64,000 bases of DNA from Periweissella cryptocerci. Its GTDB lineage: Bacteria > Bacillota > Bacilli > Lactobacillales > Lactobacillaceae. A model generated the notes under the pieces. The model made no database searches. It was not told where the DNA came from and worked only from the letters and a program-made list of their open reading frames with translations. Of this stretch, positions 55,749-64,000 are shown in pieces. Made by a program: the position numbers and the translations under genes. The stretch's first letter is position 1, and every line of letters starts with the position of its first letter. Location: positions 2,852,001 to 2,916,000 of the forward strand of contig NZ_CP037940.1 of the NCBI RefSeq assembly GCF_004358325.1, written 5' to 3'.

Positions 55749-56570
55749 ATGAAACAGCGTATTGTAAATGGATCGTTGATTTTGATGCTCTTACTTGGTT
55801 TAGCAATCCTGCTTTATCCGTTTGTTGGTGATTCAATTGCCAACTTCCGGAATAAATATGAGGTGCAGCAGTATCAGAAATCAGTCAAGTTTTTAAAATC
55901 CGCAAGTGCTGAAAAAAATTGGCGCGAAGCACGGAAATACAACGCGGTTTTGTATCAGCAACGGCATGGCATTGCCGTTAAACAACCCGTGCCATATGCC
56001 GACATTTTGAGCTTTAATAAAATTATGGCAATCTTGACAATTCCTAAAATTGGCATTAAAGACGAACCGATTTACCATGGGGTTAGCATGCAAGTGTTAG
56101 CACGTGGGTTGGGACACATGGCGCAAACATCAATTCCGATTGGCGGGAAATCAACCCACGCTGCCATTTCGGGTCATAGTAGTGCTTCCGATGAGAAAGT
56201 GTTTGCGAAACTCGAGCAGTTAAAATATGGTGATAATTTCTATATTGGGATTCTGGGTAAAACGCATAAATATCGGGTGAATCAAATCCGGTCAGTGCTA
56301 CCCAATGATGTTAAAAATCTTGAAATTCAAAAAGATAAAGACTACGTGACGCTAATTACTTGTACGCCGATTGGGGTGAATAGTCATCGTCTATTGATTC
56401 GCGGTGAGCGCGTACCGATGGATGGCATGGAAAAAAGTAAATTTAGACCAACCATCCTGGCAATCATCGCGGCAGTGGCTTTGCTGTTAGTTGTGATATT
56501 GCTACTATATCTGTGGTGGAAAAGAAGAAAGGGGCGTGAGGCGCATGAAAATATTAAAAATAGCATTTAG
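55749..56570 (+). CDS. Class C sortase (pilus polymerase)
   Basis: This 273-residue protein has an N-terminal membrane span, ISGHSSA with His143, TLITCTPIG with Cys205 and LLIRGERV with Arg218, the catalytic triad. A second membrane span and basic tail lie at the C terminus, as in class C sortases. The lid motif region (about 75-100) was not clearly seen. It links pilins through the Lys of the pilin motif. It is 12 bases after the major pilin and overlaps the minor pilin gene by 26 bases. Confidence 0.94.
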   Translation: MKQRIVNGSLILMLLLGLAILLYPFVGDSIANFRNKYEVQQYQKSVKFLKSASAEKNWREARKYNAVLYQQRHGIAVKQPVPYADILSFNKIMAILTIPKIGIKDEPIYHGVSMQVLARGLGHMAQTSIPIGGKSTHAAISGHSSASDEKVFAKLEQLKYGDNFYIGILGKTHKYRVNQIRSVLPNDVKNLEIQKDKDYVTLITCTPIGVNSHRLLIRGERVPMDGMEKSKFRPTILAIIAAVALLLVVILLLYLWWKRRKGREAHENIKNSI

Positions 56571-57648
56571 TGTTGTCCTTGCGGCTACTTTTGGATTTCT
56601 AAGTGCAGTCATCCAGGCTGAGGCGAGTAATGAACCTCGGATTACAATTACCAAGTTTCAATATGATCAAAACGATAAGCCAAAGCATAATTTAATCGAA
56701 ACTGGTAAATTAGCCAACACCGAACATTTAGTACCAATGGCCGGCATAACTTATCGGGTCACGGAATTGAAAGATGGGCAGAAAACGAGTCATGTCTGGG
56801 AACGAGCGACTAATGCCAGTGGTGTTGTTGATCTGACCCAAGCAGATGGGCTGGTCCGCGGCGATTATTTGGTGGAGGAATTACCGAATTCGCGGATTAA
56901 AGTTGGCATGGAGCCCCTCACGATTAGTTTGCCGTTTCACATTGTGAACATCGCCGGGGAATTCTGGTGGATGCATATCTATCCAAAAAGTATTAGTCCA
57001 GTGACCAAACCAGATGTTAAACCGACTGGGTCGGACGAGCCAAGCGTTAATCCGTTACCAAATACCGATGATGAGCTGGTTAAGGCCGGCGAAATCAAAA
57101 TTTTGAAAACCGATCGCGTTTCTAAGCAGCCCTTGAAGGGGGTTGAGTTTAAACTTGCAACCAGCTTGAAAAATCTGCATCAAGGTAAATACTACCAAGT
57201 AAACGGCCACGACTATACTTTGAAAACGAACGGCAAAGGTCGGCTAGTTTTCAAAAAATTACCAGTGGGCACATATTATGTCAAAGAAACTGCTAACTTG
57301 AAAGGTTATCATTTACTAGATGATTCCATTAAAATTACTGTGACCTCCGAAAAATGGCAACAGTCAATTAGCGTCACTAATGAAAAAACGTGGTTTCAAA
57401 AATTGATGGACGTTTTATATCCGGATACCGATGATGCGGACGGAAACGGAAACGGAAACGGAAACGGATATGGTGATTCAAAAAAGCATGGTAACAAGGG
57501 TAATCGTTCTGATTCGCAAACAACCACAAAAAATGGGAAGTCTTCATTTTTCCCACCAACGGGTGAAATTATCCGCCCAATTGCCTTTATCGTAGTTGGC
57601 GTAGGAATTGTGCTCAGCGCATACCTAGTTAGACGAAAACGGCACTAA
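56545..57648 (+). CDS. Minor pilin, possibly basal, with FPPTG sorting signal
   Basis: The ATG at 56545 is preceded by AAAGGGGCG. The 367-residue protein has a signal peptide, two CnaB-like domains with E-box-like YLVEELPNS and YYVKETANLKGYHLL, and an IYPK pilin-like motif (145-148). A Gly/Asn tract comes from four perfect GGAAAC units near 57440. The sorting signal is FPPTG (336-340), not LPxTG. It is last in the operon, where anchor pilins often lie. Confidence 0.88.
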   Translation: MKILKIAFSVVLAATFGFLSAVIQAEASNEPRITITKFQYDQNDKPKHNLIETGKLANTEHLVPMAGITYRVTELKDGQKTSHVWERATNASGVVDLTQADGLVRGDYLVEELPNSRIKVGMEPLTISLPFHIVNIAGEFWWMHIYPKSISPVTKPDVKPTGSDEPSVNPLPNTDDELVKAGEIKILKTDRVSKQPLKGVEFKLATSLKNLHQGKYYQVNGHDYTLKTNGKGRLVFKKLPVGTYYVKETANLKGYHLLDDSIKITVTSEKWQQSISVTNEKTWFQKLMDVLYPDTDDADGNGNGNGNGYGDSKKHGNKGNRSDSQTTTKNGKSSFFPPTGEIIRPIAFIVVGVGIVLSAYLVRRKRH

Positions 57649-57660
57649 GTTAATAAAAAG

Positions 57661-57723
57661 AAAAAATCGTGGATTTCATACTTAAGACGAGTTATGTCGT
57701 AAGTTTGGTTCACGATTTTTTTG
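57661..57723 (+). terminator. Pilus operon terminator
   Basis: AAAAAATCGTG pairs with CACGATTTTTT, with an inner stem ACTTAAGAC / GTCGTAAGT and a T-run. Confidence 0.9.
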
Positions 57724-57734
57724 ATTCTATTTCG

Positions 57735-57876
57735 TCTGACGTGGAATTTATAAAATGTGATGAGATGTATGATACCACTGCGTGCCTGAAAATTACATTA
57801 TGCCATCACGGTGACTGGTTCCAGGCACGTAGTGGGAATCAATCTGAGCCACATATCTAAATTCCAGGCTAGAAAA
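57735..57876. repeat. Dispersed intergenic repeat, copy F
   Basis: It starts TCTGACGTGGAATTTATAAA and ends AAATTCCAGGCTAGAAA, matching D on the left and D/E on the right. It fills most of the space after the pilus terminator. The remaining gap to 58070 shows no gene. Confidence 0.75.
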
Positions 57877-58070
57877 ATTTTAGCTTTTTTATTACGATAA
57901 CTTGCCCGAGGGCTGCCAATTTTGTTTAGTTGCTAAAAAATTACTACCTATGTAAAGTACGAATCTGGTAAAATATTTGAAAATAACTATGCGCAAAAGT
58001 GAATCCAGAATGAAATGATTTTTTTGACTTCGATGGCTTGACTGGATAGGCATAACGAGGAGTAAAAGAT

Positions 58071-58601
58071 ATGACGAAACAATACCTCCGGCGCGGTCGG
58101 ATGACGGATTTACCAGCAATTATGGCAATTTATACAGCTGCAAAGGAATATTTGGCGGCCCAAAATATTGATCAATGGCAAGATGGTTATCCAGATGAGC
58201 AAGCGTTAATTGATGATATTGAGGCCGGTGAAAATTACGTACTAGTGATTGATGGCGTCGTTGCTGCTAGTGGGACTATTTTGACAAGTGTTGAAGAGGC
58301 CTATACGAACATCGAGGATGGTGCGTGGTTAAATGGTAAAAATGATGGGTATGCTTCATTTCATCGGACGGCAATTTCAAATGATTTTCGCGGGCAACAT
58401 TTAGCCCAAACGCTGATGCAAGGATTAACGACAATCGCCCGCGAGCACGGATTTACTGACTTGCGCGTTGACACCCATCCCGATAATAAGATTATGCAAC
58501 ATGTTATCACAAAAGCAGGGTTCGATTATGTCGGCGTAGTGTGGTTGATTGAAAGTGGTATTCGTACCAAACGCTTGGCTTACGAAATGTTGGTCGATTA
58601 G
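58071..58601 (+). CDS. GNAT-family N-acetyltransferase
   Basis: This 176-residue protein has the GNAT pattern: LRRGRMTDLPAIMAIYTAAKEYL, NDFRGQHLAQTLMQGL (acetyl-CoA loop) and VDTHPDNKIMQHVITKAGFDYVGV. The substrate is unknown. It stands alone with a terminator behind it. ACGAGGAG is the ribosome-binding site. Confidence 0.9.
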   Translation: MTKQYLRRGRMTDLPAIMAIYTAAKEYLAAQNIDQWQDGYPDEQALIDDIEAGENYVLVIDGVVAASGTILTSVEEAYTNIEDGAWLNGKNDGYASFHRTAISNDFRGQHLAQTLMQGLTTIAREHGFTDLRVDTHPDNKIMQHVITKAGFDYVGVVWLIESGIRTKRLAYEMLVD

Positions 58602-58615
58602 TTATAACTCATATA

Positions 58616-58666
58616 GGCACGATTTTTCCTTTGTTAAATTTGAAGGCTAGAATCGTGCTTTTTTTG
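58616..58666 (+). terminator. Terminator after the acetyltransferase gene
   Basis: GGCACGATT pairs with AATCGTGCT, followed by TTTTTTT. Confidence 0.88.
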
Positions 58667-58762
58667 ACGGCTTTGTGGTTTTGTAGTACTATTAGTCTAA
58701 ATAATGAACTGAGAGTTCAGTAAATGAACCCAGGTAATAATAAATGGACGCGAGGTGTTGAA

Positions 58763-59386
58763 ATGGCAAAAAAAGAAGCGCTGTTTAAATTCAATCAAAT
58801 GACAATTGCTCAAGTCGCAGATACACTTTTCCGTGAGCAAGGCATTAGCAAAACGACAATGGACGAGATTGCGAAAATTGCTGGCTACAGCAAGACCACG
58901 ATTTATACTTATTTTAAAAGTAAAGAGGATTTGGTTTTATATCTTGGAGTGCAAGGTTTAACTGATTTAGTTAAAGAACTTGGAGTTGCGAGCTTGGCAG
59001 GCGATAGTGTCGTTGCAACGTTGTTGAAGTCTTGGTGGATAGTTGCGGATTTCCAGAAAAATTATGATTTATACTACGATCAAATCATGACAATGCCAGC
59101 AAGTGAGGATGTGCCACAGCACAGCCAATCAACGTGGCAAACAATTAATTTGTTACAAGAAAAAATAAATCGATTGTTCCTTAACTTATTAGATAAGGGT
59201 GTTTACGAGGGTGTACTGCGCGCGGAGGTCAATAATATTGCGACGCGCCAATTTTTATGGGCGAGTTTACAAGGGATTTTGCATTACGCTGATACAAAGA
59301 CCGGGCCATTACGGCTTACAAGTACGCAAAGACCTGAATTTCTGACGCAAAGTTATGATTTGCTCTTGCGGTCGATTTTGAAGTAG
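58763..59386 (+). CDS. TetR-family transcriptional regulator
   Basis: I use ATG 58763, with GAGGTG (58752-58757) upstream. The 207-residue protein has the TetR DNA-binding helix-turn-helix (QVADTLFREQGISKTTMDEIAKIAGYSKTTIYTYFKSKEDL) and a C-terminal ligand-binding part. The target is unknown; no transporter lies beside it. It precedes the RNA helicase by 83 bases. Confidence 0.93.
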   Translation: MAKKEALFKFNQMTIAQVADTLFREQGISKTTMDEIAKIAGYSKTTIYTYFKSKEDLVLYLGVQGLTDLVKELGVASLAGDSVVATLLKSWWIVADFQKNYDLYYDQIMTMPASEDVPQHSQSTWQTINLLQEKINRLFLNLLDKGVYEGVLRAEVNNIATRQFLWASLQGILHYADTKTGPLRLTSTQRPEFLTQSYDLLLRSILK

Positions 59387-59469
59387 GTAGTGGCTTACTT
59401 CATGGTATAATGACGGTTGGATAGAAACCTGGGCTGATTTTAAAAGCCACGGGAATAATGAGGAAAATA

Positions 59470-60948
59470 ATGTCAGATAATAAATTTAGTGAAATGGGCA
59501 TCGGCAATGATATTGTCCGAGCCTTAAATGTTTTAGGTTACAAGGAACCAACTGAAGTCCAAAGCGAAGTCATTCCGCATTTGCTGGCAGGTGATGATTT
59601 ACTGGTAAAGTCACAAACCGGTTCTGGTAAAACTGCTGCTTTTGGGATTCCTTTAGCACAAAAAATTGATTGGGATGAACGGGCACCACAAGCATTGATT
59701 CTGTCACCAACGCGAGAACTCGCCAGTCAAATCGGTGAAGACATGTTCAATATTGGTCGCTTTAAACGTTTGAAGGTTGAAACATTATTTGGGCATGCTT
59801 CATTTCGGGGACAAGCAACGAACTTGAAGCAACGCACACACGTTGTCGTAGCAACCCCTGGTCGATTACTCGATCACATTGATCAAAAGACAATTGATTT
59901 GAGTAAAATTAAAATGGTCATCATTGACGAAGCTGATGAAATGCTAAACATGGGTTTCATTGACCAAATCGAAGACGTGTTACGTGAGCTACCTAAGAAT
60001 TTTGAACTTTCATTATTTTCAGCAACTTTCCCTGATGAAATTGTTGGCTTGGCAGAAAATTATTTGGTCAATCCCACAGAAATTGAAGTTGCTTCCCCAA
60101 GTGACGTGAAAACGCGGATTATTCAACAATACTATCGGGTCAACAAAGACGAACGGATGGCTGCGTTGAAGGATATTATGATTGTTGAAAATCCAGATAC
60201 GAGCATCATTTTTGCCAACCAACGGGTCACAGTTGATGAAATTGCCACGATGCTTGCGGACCTTGGTGCCAGTGTCGAAACATTACACGGTGGTATGGAA
60301 CAACGTGATCGTACCCGCGTGATGCAAGAATTTAAGCAAGGTTACTTCCGTTATTTAGTTGCCACTGATGTCGCAGCACGGGGGTTGGATATTGCTGATA
60401 TTGAATTAATTGTGAATTATGATTTACCTGAAGAAGCTGAACACTATACGCACCGGATTGGTCGGACTGCGCGTGGCGATAAGAAGGGGAAAGCCATTTC
60501 ACTCGTGAACCAATTCGATACGCCACGATTTGAACCAATTGATGAACAACAAGATCATCAACTGATCGAAATGAAGTTACCACGACCAATGTTAGTACAA
60601 GATCGTTTGGCATCATTTAAAGCGAAGCAAAGTCGCCAGTTAAAGATTAAAAAGACGAAAGCTATTGAGTTTAAGTCTGACATCATGAAGCTACACATAA
60701 ATGCCGGTAAGAAAACCAAGATGCGCGCGGGTGATATCGTTGGGGCAATTACGAACATCGACGGTGTGGCGGGCACTGATGTGGGCGTTATTAGCATTAT
60801 CGACGTGTCAACTTTTGTGGAAATTTTGAACGGTAAGGGCGCCAAAGTTTTGCGGGCCCTCCAAAATGAACCAATCAAGGGTCGAATTCGCAAAGTAAGT
60901 AAAGCTAATGAAACACAATACGAAAAAGATATAAAGAAACAAAATTAA
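59470..60948 (+). CDS. DEAD-box RNA helicase with DbpA/YxiN-type C-terminal RRM
   Basis: The ATG at 59470 has GAGG 6 bases upstream. The 492-residue protein has Q motif, SQTGSGKTAAFGIPLA, PTRELASQI, DEADEML, SATFP, ARGLDIADI and HRIGRTARG. Its last ~70 residues (MRAGDIVGAITNIDGVAGTDVGVISIID) resemble the DbpA-type RNA-binding domain, which binds 23S rRNA in relatives. A TGGTATAAT promoter lies just before. It could also be a CshA-type general helicase. Confidence 0.92.
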   Translation: MSDNKFSEMGIGNDIVRALNVLGYKEPTEVQSEVIPHLLAGDDLLVKSQTGSGKTAAFGIPLAQKIDWDERAPQALILSPTRELASQIGEDMFNIGRFKRLKVETLFGHASFRGQATNLKQRTHVVVATPGRLLDHIDQKTIDLSKIKMVIIDEADEMLNMGFIDQIEDVLRELPKNFELSLFSATFPDEIVGLAENYLVNPTEIEVASPSDVKTRIIQQYYRVNKDERMAALKDIMIVENPDTSIIFANQRVTVDEIATMLADLGASVETLHGGMEQRDRTRVMQEFKQGYFRYLVATDVAARGLDIADIELIVNYDLPEEAEHYTHRIGRTARGDKKGKAISLVNQFDTPRFEPIDEQQDHQLIEMKLPRPMLVQDRLASFKAKQSRQLKIKKTKAIEFKSDIMKLHINAGKKTKMRAGDIVGAITNIDGVAGTDVGVISIIDVSTFVEILNGKGAKVLRALQNEPIKGRIRKVSKANETQYEKDIKKQN

Positions 60949-61040
60949 ATATGCACTGCCAAAAAGTACGATTTCCTGTGAGGGTAACCGTTTTTTTTAC
61001 GTTAATGGCAGTCTGTAATTATTAATATTACATGCTAAAA

Positions 61041-61054
61041 TGAAATCGCTTTCG
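61041..61054. promoter_or_regulatory. cre-like catabolite control site
   Basis: TGAAATCGCTTTCG matches the cre consensus at all but the last base. It lies about 100 bases before the YitT gene. CcpA control is inferred only from the motif. Confidence 0.4.
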
Positions 61055-61157
61055 TAAAGTATATGACCAAAAACCTAGCTAATGGGTCTAGTCACATGTA
61101 ATCGAGTATGTAATAATAAGAAAAAGTACAAAAAGTAAAGGTAGCTTAGGTGAAAGC

Positions 61158-62081
61158 ATGGCATACATTAAACACAAACACGTAGCATACGAATATACTT
61201 TGAAATTCATCGTTTTGATTGGCGCGGCTGTAATTCAAGCCGTCGCGCTAAATGAATTTTTAATTCCAAACGATATTTTTTCTGGTGGCTTTAACGGGAT
61301 TGCGCAATTGATGTCATGGGCATCAAATGCTATTTTTCACGTGTCGCTGTCAACCGGACTATTTATCCTATTGATTAATATTCCGATTGGGATTATTGGC
61401 TTGTGGAAAATTGGTCCTCAATTTACGGTGCTGAGTTTCTTGAATTCATTACTAACATCAGTTTTGACGATGATGATTCCCGTTTCTAAAGTCGCCTCAA
61501 ACTCACTATTGGCAAGTTTGTTTGGGGGTGTCTTAGTCGGTGCATCAATTGGTTTGACATTTAAATTTGGGTTCTCGACTGGTGGTATGGACATCGTGGC
61601 CATGGTCGTACAAAAGATAAATGGTAAGTCGATTGGAACAATTGCTATGTCAATTAATACGGTGATTGTAGCAATTGCCGGATTAAATATTGGCTGGAAT
61701 AATGCCATGTATACGATTATCGGCATCTATGCAACATCACGGGTAATCGATATGATTCACACCCGTCACCAAAAGCTGACCGCATTTATTGTCACCGACC
61801 AAGCGGATGCGGTGATCGCGGCATTACATGCGGAATTGATTCGCGGAATTACAATTTTACCTTCACAAGGTGCATTTTCACGCCAAGAATCAAAAACCTT
61901 GATGATGGTGATTTCACGTTACGAACTTTATCAAATGGAACAAATTGTTAAAGAAGTTGATAATGACGCATTTATCAACCTGGTAAATACCGTTAACTTG
62001 TCAGGGAATTTCTGGGATGAAGATGCTCAAAACAAGATTCGTAAAACGGGCACAATTACTAGTGCTGTAAATAGTAAATAA
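61158..62081 (+). CDS. YitT-family membrane protein (DUF161/DUF2179)
   Basis: This 307-residue protein has five or six membrane segments in the first ~200 residues (with FKFGFSTGGMDIVAMVVQKINGKSIGTI) and a C-terminal DUF2179 domain (TAFIVTDQADAVIAALHAELIRGITILPSQGAFSRQESKTLMMVI). The family's transport role is not established. The gap before it (60949-61157) has a hairpin near ACTGCC/GGCAGT and the cre-like site. Confidence 0.92.
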   Translation: MAYIKHKHVAYEYTLKFIVLIGAAVIQAVALNEFLIPNDIFSGGFNGIAQLMSWASNAIFHVSLSTGLFILLINIPIGIIGLWKIGPQFTVLSFLNSLLTSVLTMMIPVSKVASNSLLASLFGGVLVGASIGLTFKFGFSTGGMDIVAMVVQKINGKSIGTIAMSINTVIVAIAGLNIGWNNAMYTIIGIYATSRVIDMIHTRHQKLTAFIVTDQADAVIAALHAELIRGITILPSQGAFSRQESKTLMMVISRYELYQMEQIVKEVDNDAFINLVNTVNLSGNFWDEDAQNKIRKTGTITSAVNSK

Positions 62082-62088
62082 TTTATTA

Positions 62089-62127
62089 GGTATCGACGAT
62101 TTTAGCAAATTGTTGATACCTTTTTTT
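62089..62127 (+). terminator. Terminator after the YitT gene
   Basis: GGTATCGAC pairs with GTTGATACC, followed by TTTTTTT. Confidence 0.9.
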
Positions 62128-62200
62128 GCGCCCACGAGTGATAAAAGGTATAATTATTAAATTAAAGAAAATCAAATAACGAATAAGTTGAGGTGTTATC

Positions 62201-62389
62201 ATGCCCTTTGTGCATATTGAATTAGTTGCCGGTCGTTCACAAGATGCGATCAAAAAGATGGTGCAAGACGTTACAAATGCAGTAGTTGAAAATACTGGTG
62301 CACCAGCTGAACACGTTCACGTCATTGTTAACGAAATGGAAAAGAATCGTTACGGAGTTGCTGGTGTTTTAAAGAGCGACGAAGACTAG
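62201..62389 (+). CDS. 4-oxalocrotonate tautomerase-like protein
   Basis: This 62-residue protein begins MPFVHIEL, so removal of Met would expose Pro1, the catalytic base of the tautomerase superfamily. GRSQDAIKKMVQDVTNAV and the C-terminal AEHVHVIVNEME fit the family; the size is right. The natural substrate in lactic acid bacteria is unknown. It has its own upstream TATAAT-like promoter and GAGGTG site. Confidence 0.92.
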   Translation: MPFVHIELVAGRSQDAIKKMVQDVTNAVVENTGAPAEHVHVIVNEMEKNRYGVAGVLKSDED

Positions 62390-62413
62390 TTGGCTATGCT
62401 TGCATGGCTTTTG

Positions 62414-62443
62414 GCGTGACGGTTGAACCCGCCGCGCTTTTTT
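62414..62443 (+). terminator. Terminator before glpK
   Basis: GCGTGACGG pairs with CCGCCGCGC (one mismatch), then TTTTTT. Confidence 0.7.
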
Positions 62444-62477
62444 CATACATATCATATTAAGAAAAGGAACTTTCACT

Positions 62478-63980
62478 ATGTCAGATGAACAATACATCAT
62501 GTCGATTGATCAGGGGACGACCAGTACTCGTGCCATTATTTTTAACCACGATGGTGAGATTGTGCAACAAGCACAACATGAATTCCCGCAAATATTTCCA
62601 AAACCAGGGTGGGTTGAGCACGATGCTAATACCATTTGGGAAACTGTCCAACAAGTTATTTCTGATGCGCTGATTCAATCAAATATTAAGCCTTACAAAA
62701 TTGCGGGGATTGGAATTACGAATCAACGTGAAACAACGGTAATTTGGGATCGCATTACCGGCGAACCAGTCTATAATGCGATTGTTTGGCAATCAAAGCA
62801 AACTTCAGAAATTGCGAACCAATTAAAAGAAGACGGTTTGGCAGAAATGATTCATGCCAAGACTGGGTTAGTGATTGACTCTTATTTCAGCGCCACGAAA
62901 ATTATGTGGATTTTGGAAAATATTGCGGGCGTTAGGGAACGGGCAGAACGTGGCGAGTTGATGTTTGGGACGATTGATACTTGGATTTTGTATAAGTTAA
63001 CCAATGGTCGTGTCCATGCAACTGATTATTCTAATGCAAGTCGGACGATGCTCTACAATATCCACGAATTGAAGTGGGACACTGAAATCTTGGATTTATT
63101 GCATATTCCAGTTTCATTGTTGCCAGAAGTTAAGCCATCATCAGGTCACTTTGGGTACACGCAAGATTATGGCTTTTACGGTATCAAAGTGCCAATCACC
63201 GGGATTGCTGGTGACCAACAAGCCGCGCTGTTTGGGCAAGCCGCCTTTGAACCAGGCATGGTCAAGAACACATATGGGACCGGGGCATTTATTGTGATGA
63301 ATGCGGGGACCGATCCTAAGCTTTCGGATAATGGCTTACTAACCACAATTGCTTATGGAATTGATGATAAAGTTTACTATGCACTTGAAGGTAGTATTTT
63401 TGTAGCTGGTTCTGCAATTCAATGGCTACGCGATGGAATGCATTTGGTGGAACATGCTAGTGAAACCGAAGCAATGGCTGAGGCTGCCGGCAGCTCTGAC
63501 AATGTCTATGTCGTACCAGCATTTACTGGTTTGGGTGCACCATACTGGGATCAAGAAATGCGCGGAGCTGTGTTTGGGTTAACGCGGGGAACGACGCAAA
63601 ATCAATTTGTGCGCGCAACCATTGAATCATTGGCTTATCAAACACGCGACGTAGTTGATACGATGGCCAAGGATACTGGCTTACCAATCAAAGCCTTAGC
63701 AGTTGATGGTGGAGCGTCTAATAATAATTACTTAATGCAATTCCAAGCAGATATTTTAGATACGACCATTCGCCGGCCAATGGTCAGTGAAACGACGGCA
63801 CTAGGTGTGGCCTTTATGGCGGGACTCGCGGTTGGCTTCTGGCAAAATCAAGCTGAAGTTGAAAAGCTCTGGCAATTACGTGATGAGTTTAAAGGAACCA
63901 TGGCAGCTGATGAACGTGAAGAAAAGTATGCTGGTTGGCAATTAGCGGTCAAAGCAGCGCAAGTTTTTAAAACTAACTAA
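62478..63980 (+). CDS. glpK: Glycerol kinase
   Basis: This 500-residue FGGY kinase begins [21 protein letters not shown], with [26 protein letters not shown] and GALDGGASNN-type [19 protein letters not shown]. It makes glycerol 3-phosphate. No CcpA site or glpF/glpO gene is seen next to it within the window, so the rest of the pathway may follow beyond the end. AAAAGGAAC precedes the ATG. Confidence 0.97.
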   Translation: MSDEQYIMSIDQGTTSTRAIIFNHDGEIVQQAQHEFPQIFPKPGWVEHDANTIWETVQQVISDALIQSNIKPYKIAGIGITNQRETTVIWDRITGEPVYNAIVWQSKQTSEIANQLKEDGLAEMIHAKTGLVIDSYFSATKIMWILENIAGVRERAERGELMFGTIDTWILYKLTNGRVHATDYSNASRTMLYNIHELKWDTEILDLLHIPVSLLPEVKPSSGHFGYTQDYGFYGIKVPITGIAGDQQAALFGQAAFEPGMVKNTYGTGAFIVMNAGTDPKLSDNGLLTTIAYGIDDKVYYALEGSIFVAGSAIQWLRDGMHLVEHASETEAMAEAAGSSDNVYVVPAFTGLGAPYWDQEMRGAVFGLTRGTTQNQFVRATIESLAYQTRDVVDTMAKDTGLPIKALAVDGGASNNNYLMQFQADILDTTIRRPMVSETTALGVAFMAGLAVGFWQNQAEVEKLWQLRDEFKGTMAADEREEKYAGWQLAVKAAQVFKTN

Positions 63981-64000
63981 TAAAAAAGGTACTGAACTAT

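Noticed and set aside
57669..57860. Open frame of 63 codons after the pilus operon
   Set aside because: It overlaps the terminator stem and repeat copy F, has no ribosome-binding site, and encodes no recognisable motif.

Overview
The window reads like a chromosome segment of a Gram-positive Lactobacillaceae bacterium. Nearly every gene is on the plus strand, base composition is moderate, ribosome-binding sites are strong GGAGG types, and the gene orders are those of lactic acid bacteria: prmA-rsmE, priA-fmt-rsmB, a ypbB-recQ-LysM-cmk-rpsA-der run, ppx-ppk-ppx, and phoH-ybeY-dgkA. The phage endolysin, holin and ISL3 insertion sequence also fit this family. The genus cannot be fixed from the sequence alone; Weissella or a relative is a guess. 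No rRNA, tRNA or CRISPR array was seen.

Positions 1 to about 16,490 are the late end of a prophage with a contractile, PBSX/Xkd-type tail. The order is a tape measure protein with two wall-degrading domains (5' end outside the window), a LysM tail protein, baseplate proteins, two tail-fibre or receptor-binding proteins, holin and endolysin. Inside it is a diversity-generating retroelement (DGR). The receptor-binding protein (10798-13338) ends in a lectin-like domain whose last exposed stretch is a variable repeat (13219-13314). A near-identical template repeat lies downstream (13431-13526), followed by a reverse transcriptase (13685-14791). Six of the seven differences between the repeats fall on template adenines. 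A 7-bp stem with a 4-nt loop sits just after the target stop codon. This is the most exciting system in the window.

Positions 16,500-48,930 are mostly housekeeping. They hold a PadR-controlled envelope-stress-like operon with its own promoter and operator, translation and RNA-modification genes, replication restart (priA), a RecQ helicase module, cmk/rpsA/der, a TPR protein, and a polyphosphate operon (ppx-ppk-ppx) with a PHO-box-like direct repeat. A small membrane peptide and a secreted HExxH protein follow. After these come phoH-ybeY-dgkA, arginine genes argG-argH with an ARG-box-like site, and era. At least six copies of a dispersed intergenic repeat with GACGTGGRATT / AATTCCACGCTA ends lie between these genes.

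Positions 48,930-50,556 hold one complete ISL3-family insertion sequence with an 8-bp target duplication. It landed at the foot of the era terminator hairpin, and its transposase is broken by a single in-frame amber codon. Positions 51,248-57,648 form a sortase-dependent pilus operon: a C-type-lectin adhesin (probable tip), major pilin, class C sortase and minor pilin. The rest (58,071-63,980) carries an acetyltransferase, a TetR regulator, a DEAD-box RNA helicase, a YitT-type membrane protein behind a cre-like site, a 4-oxalocrotonate tautomerase and glycerol kinase.
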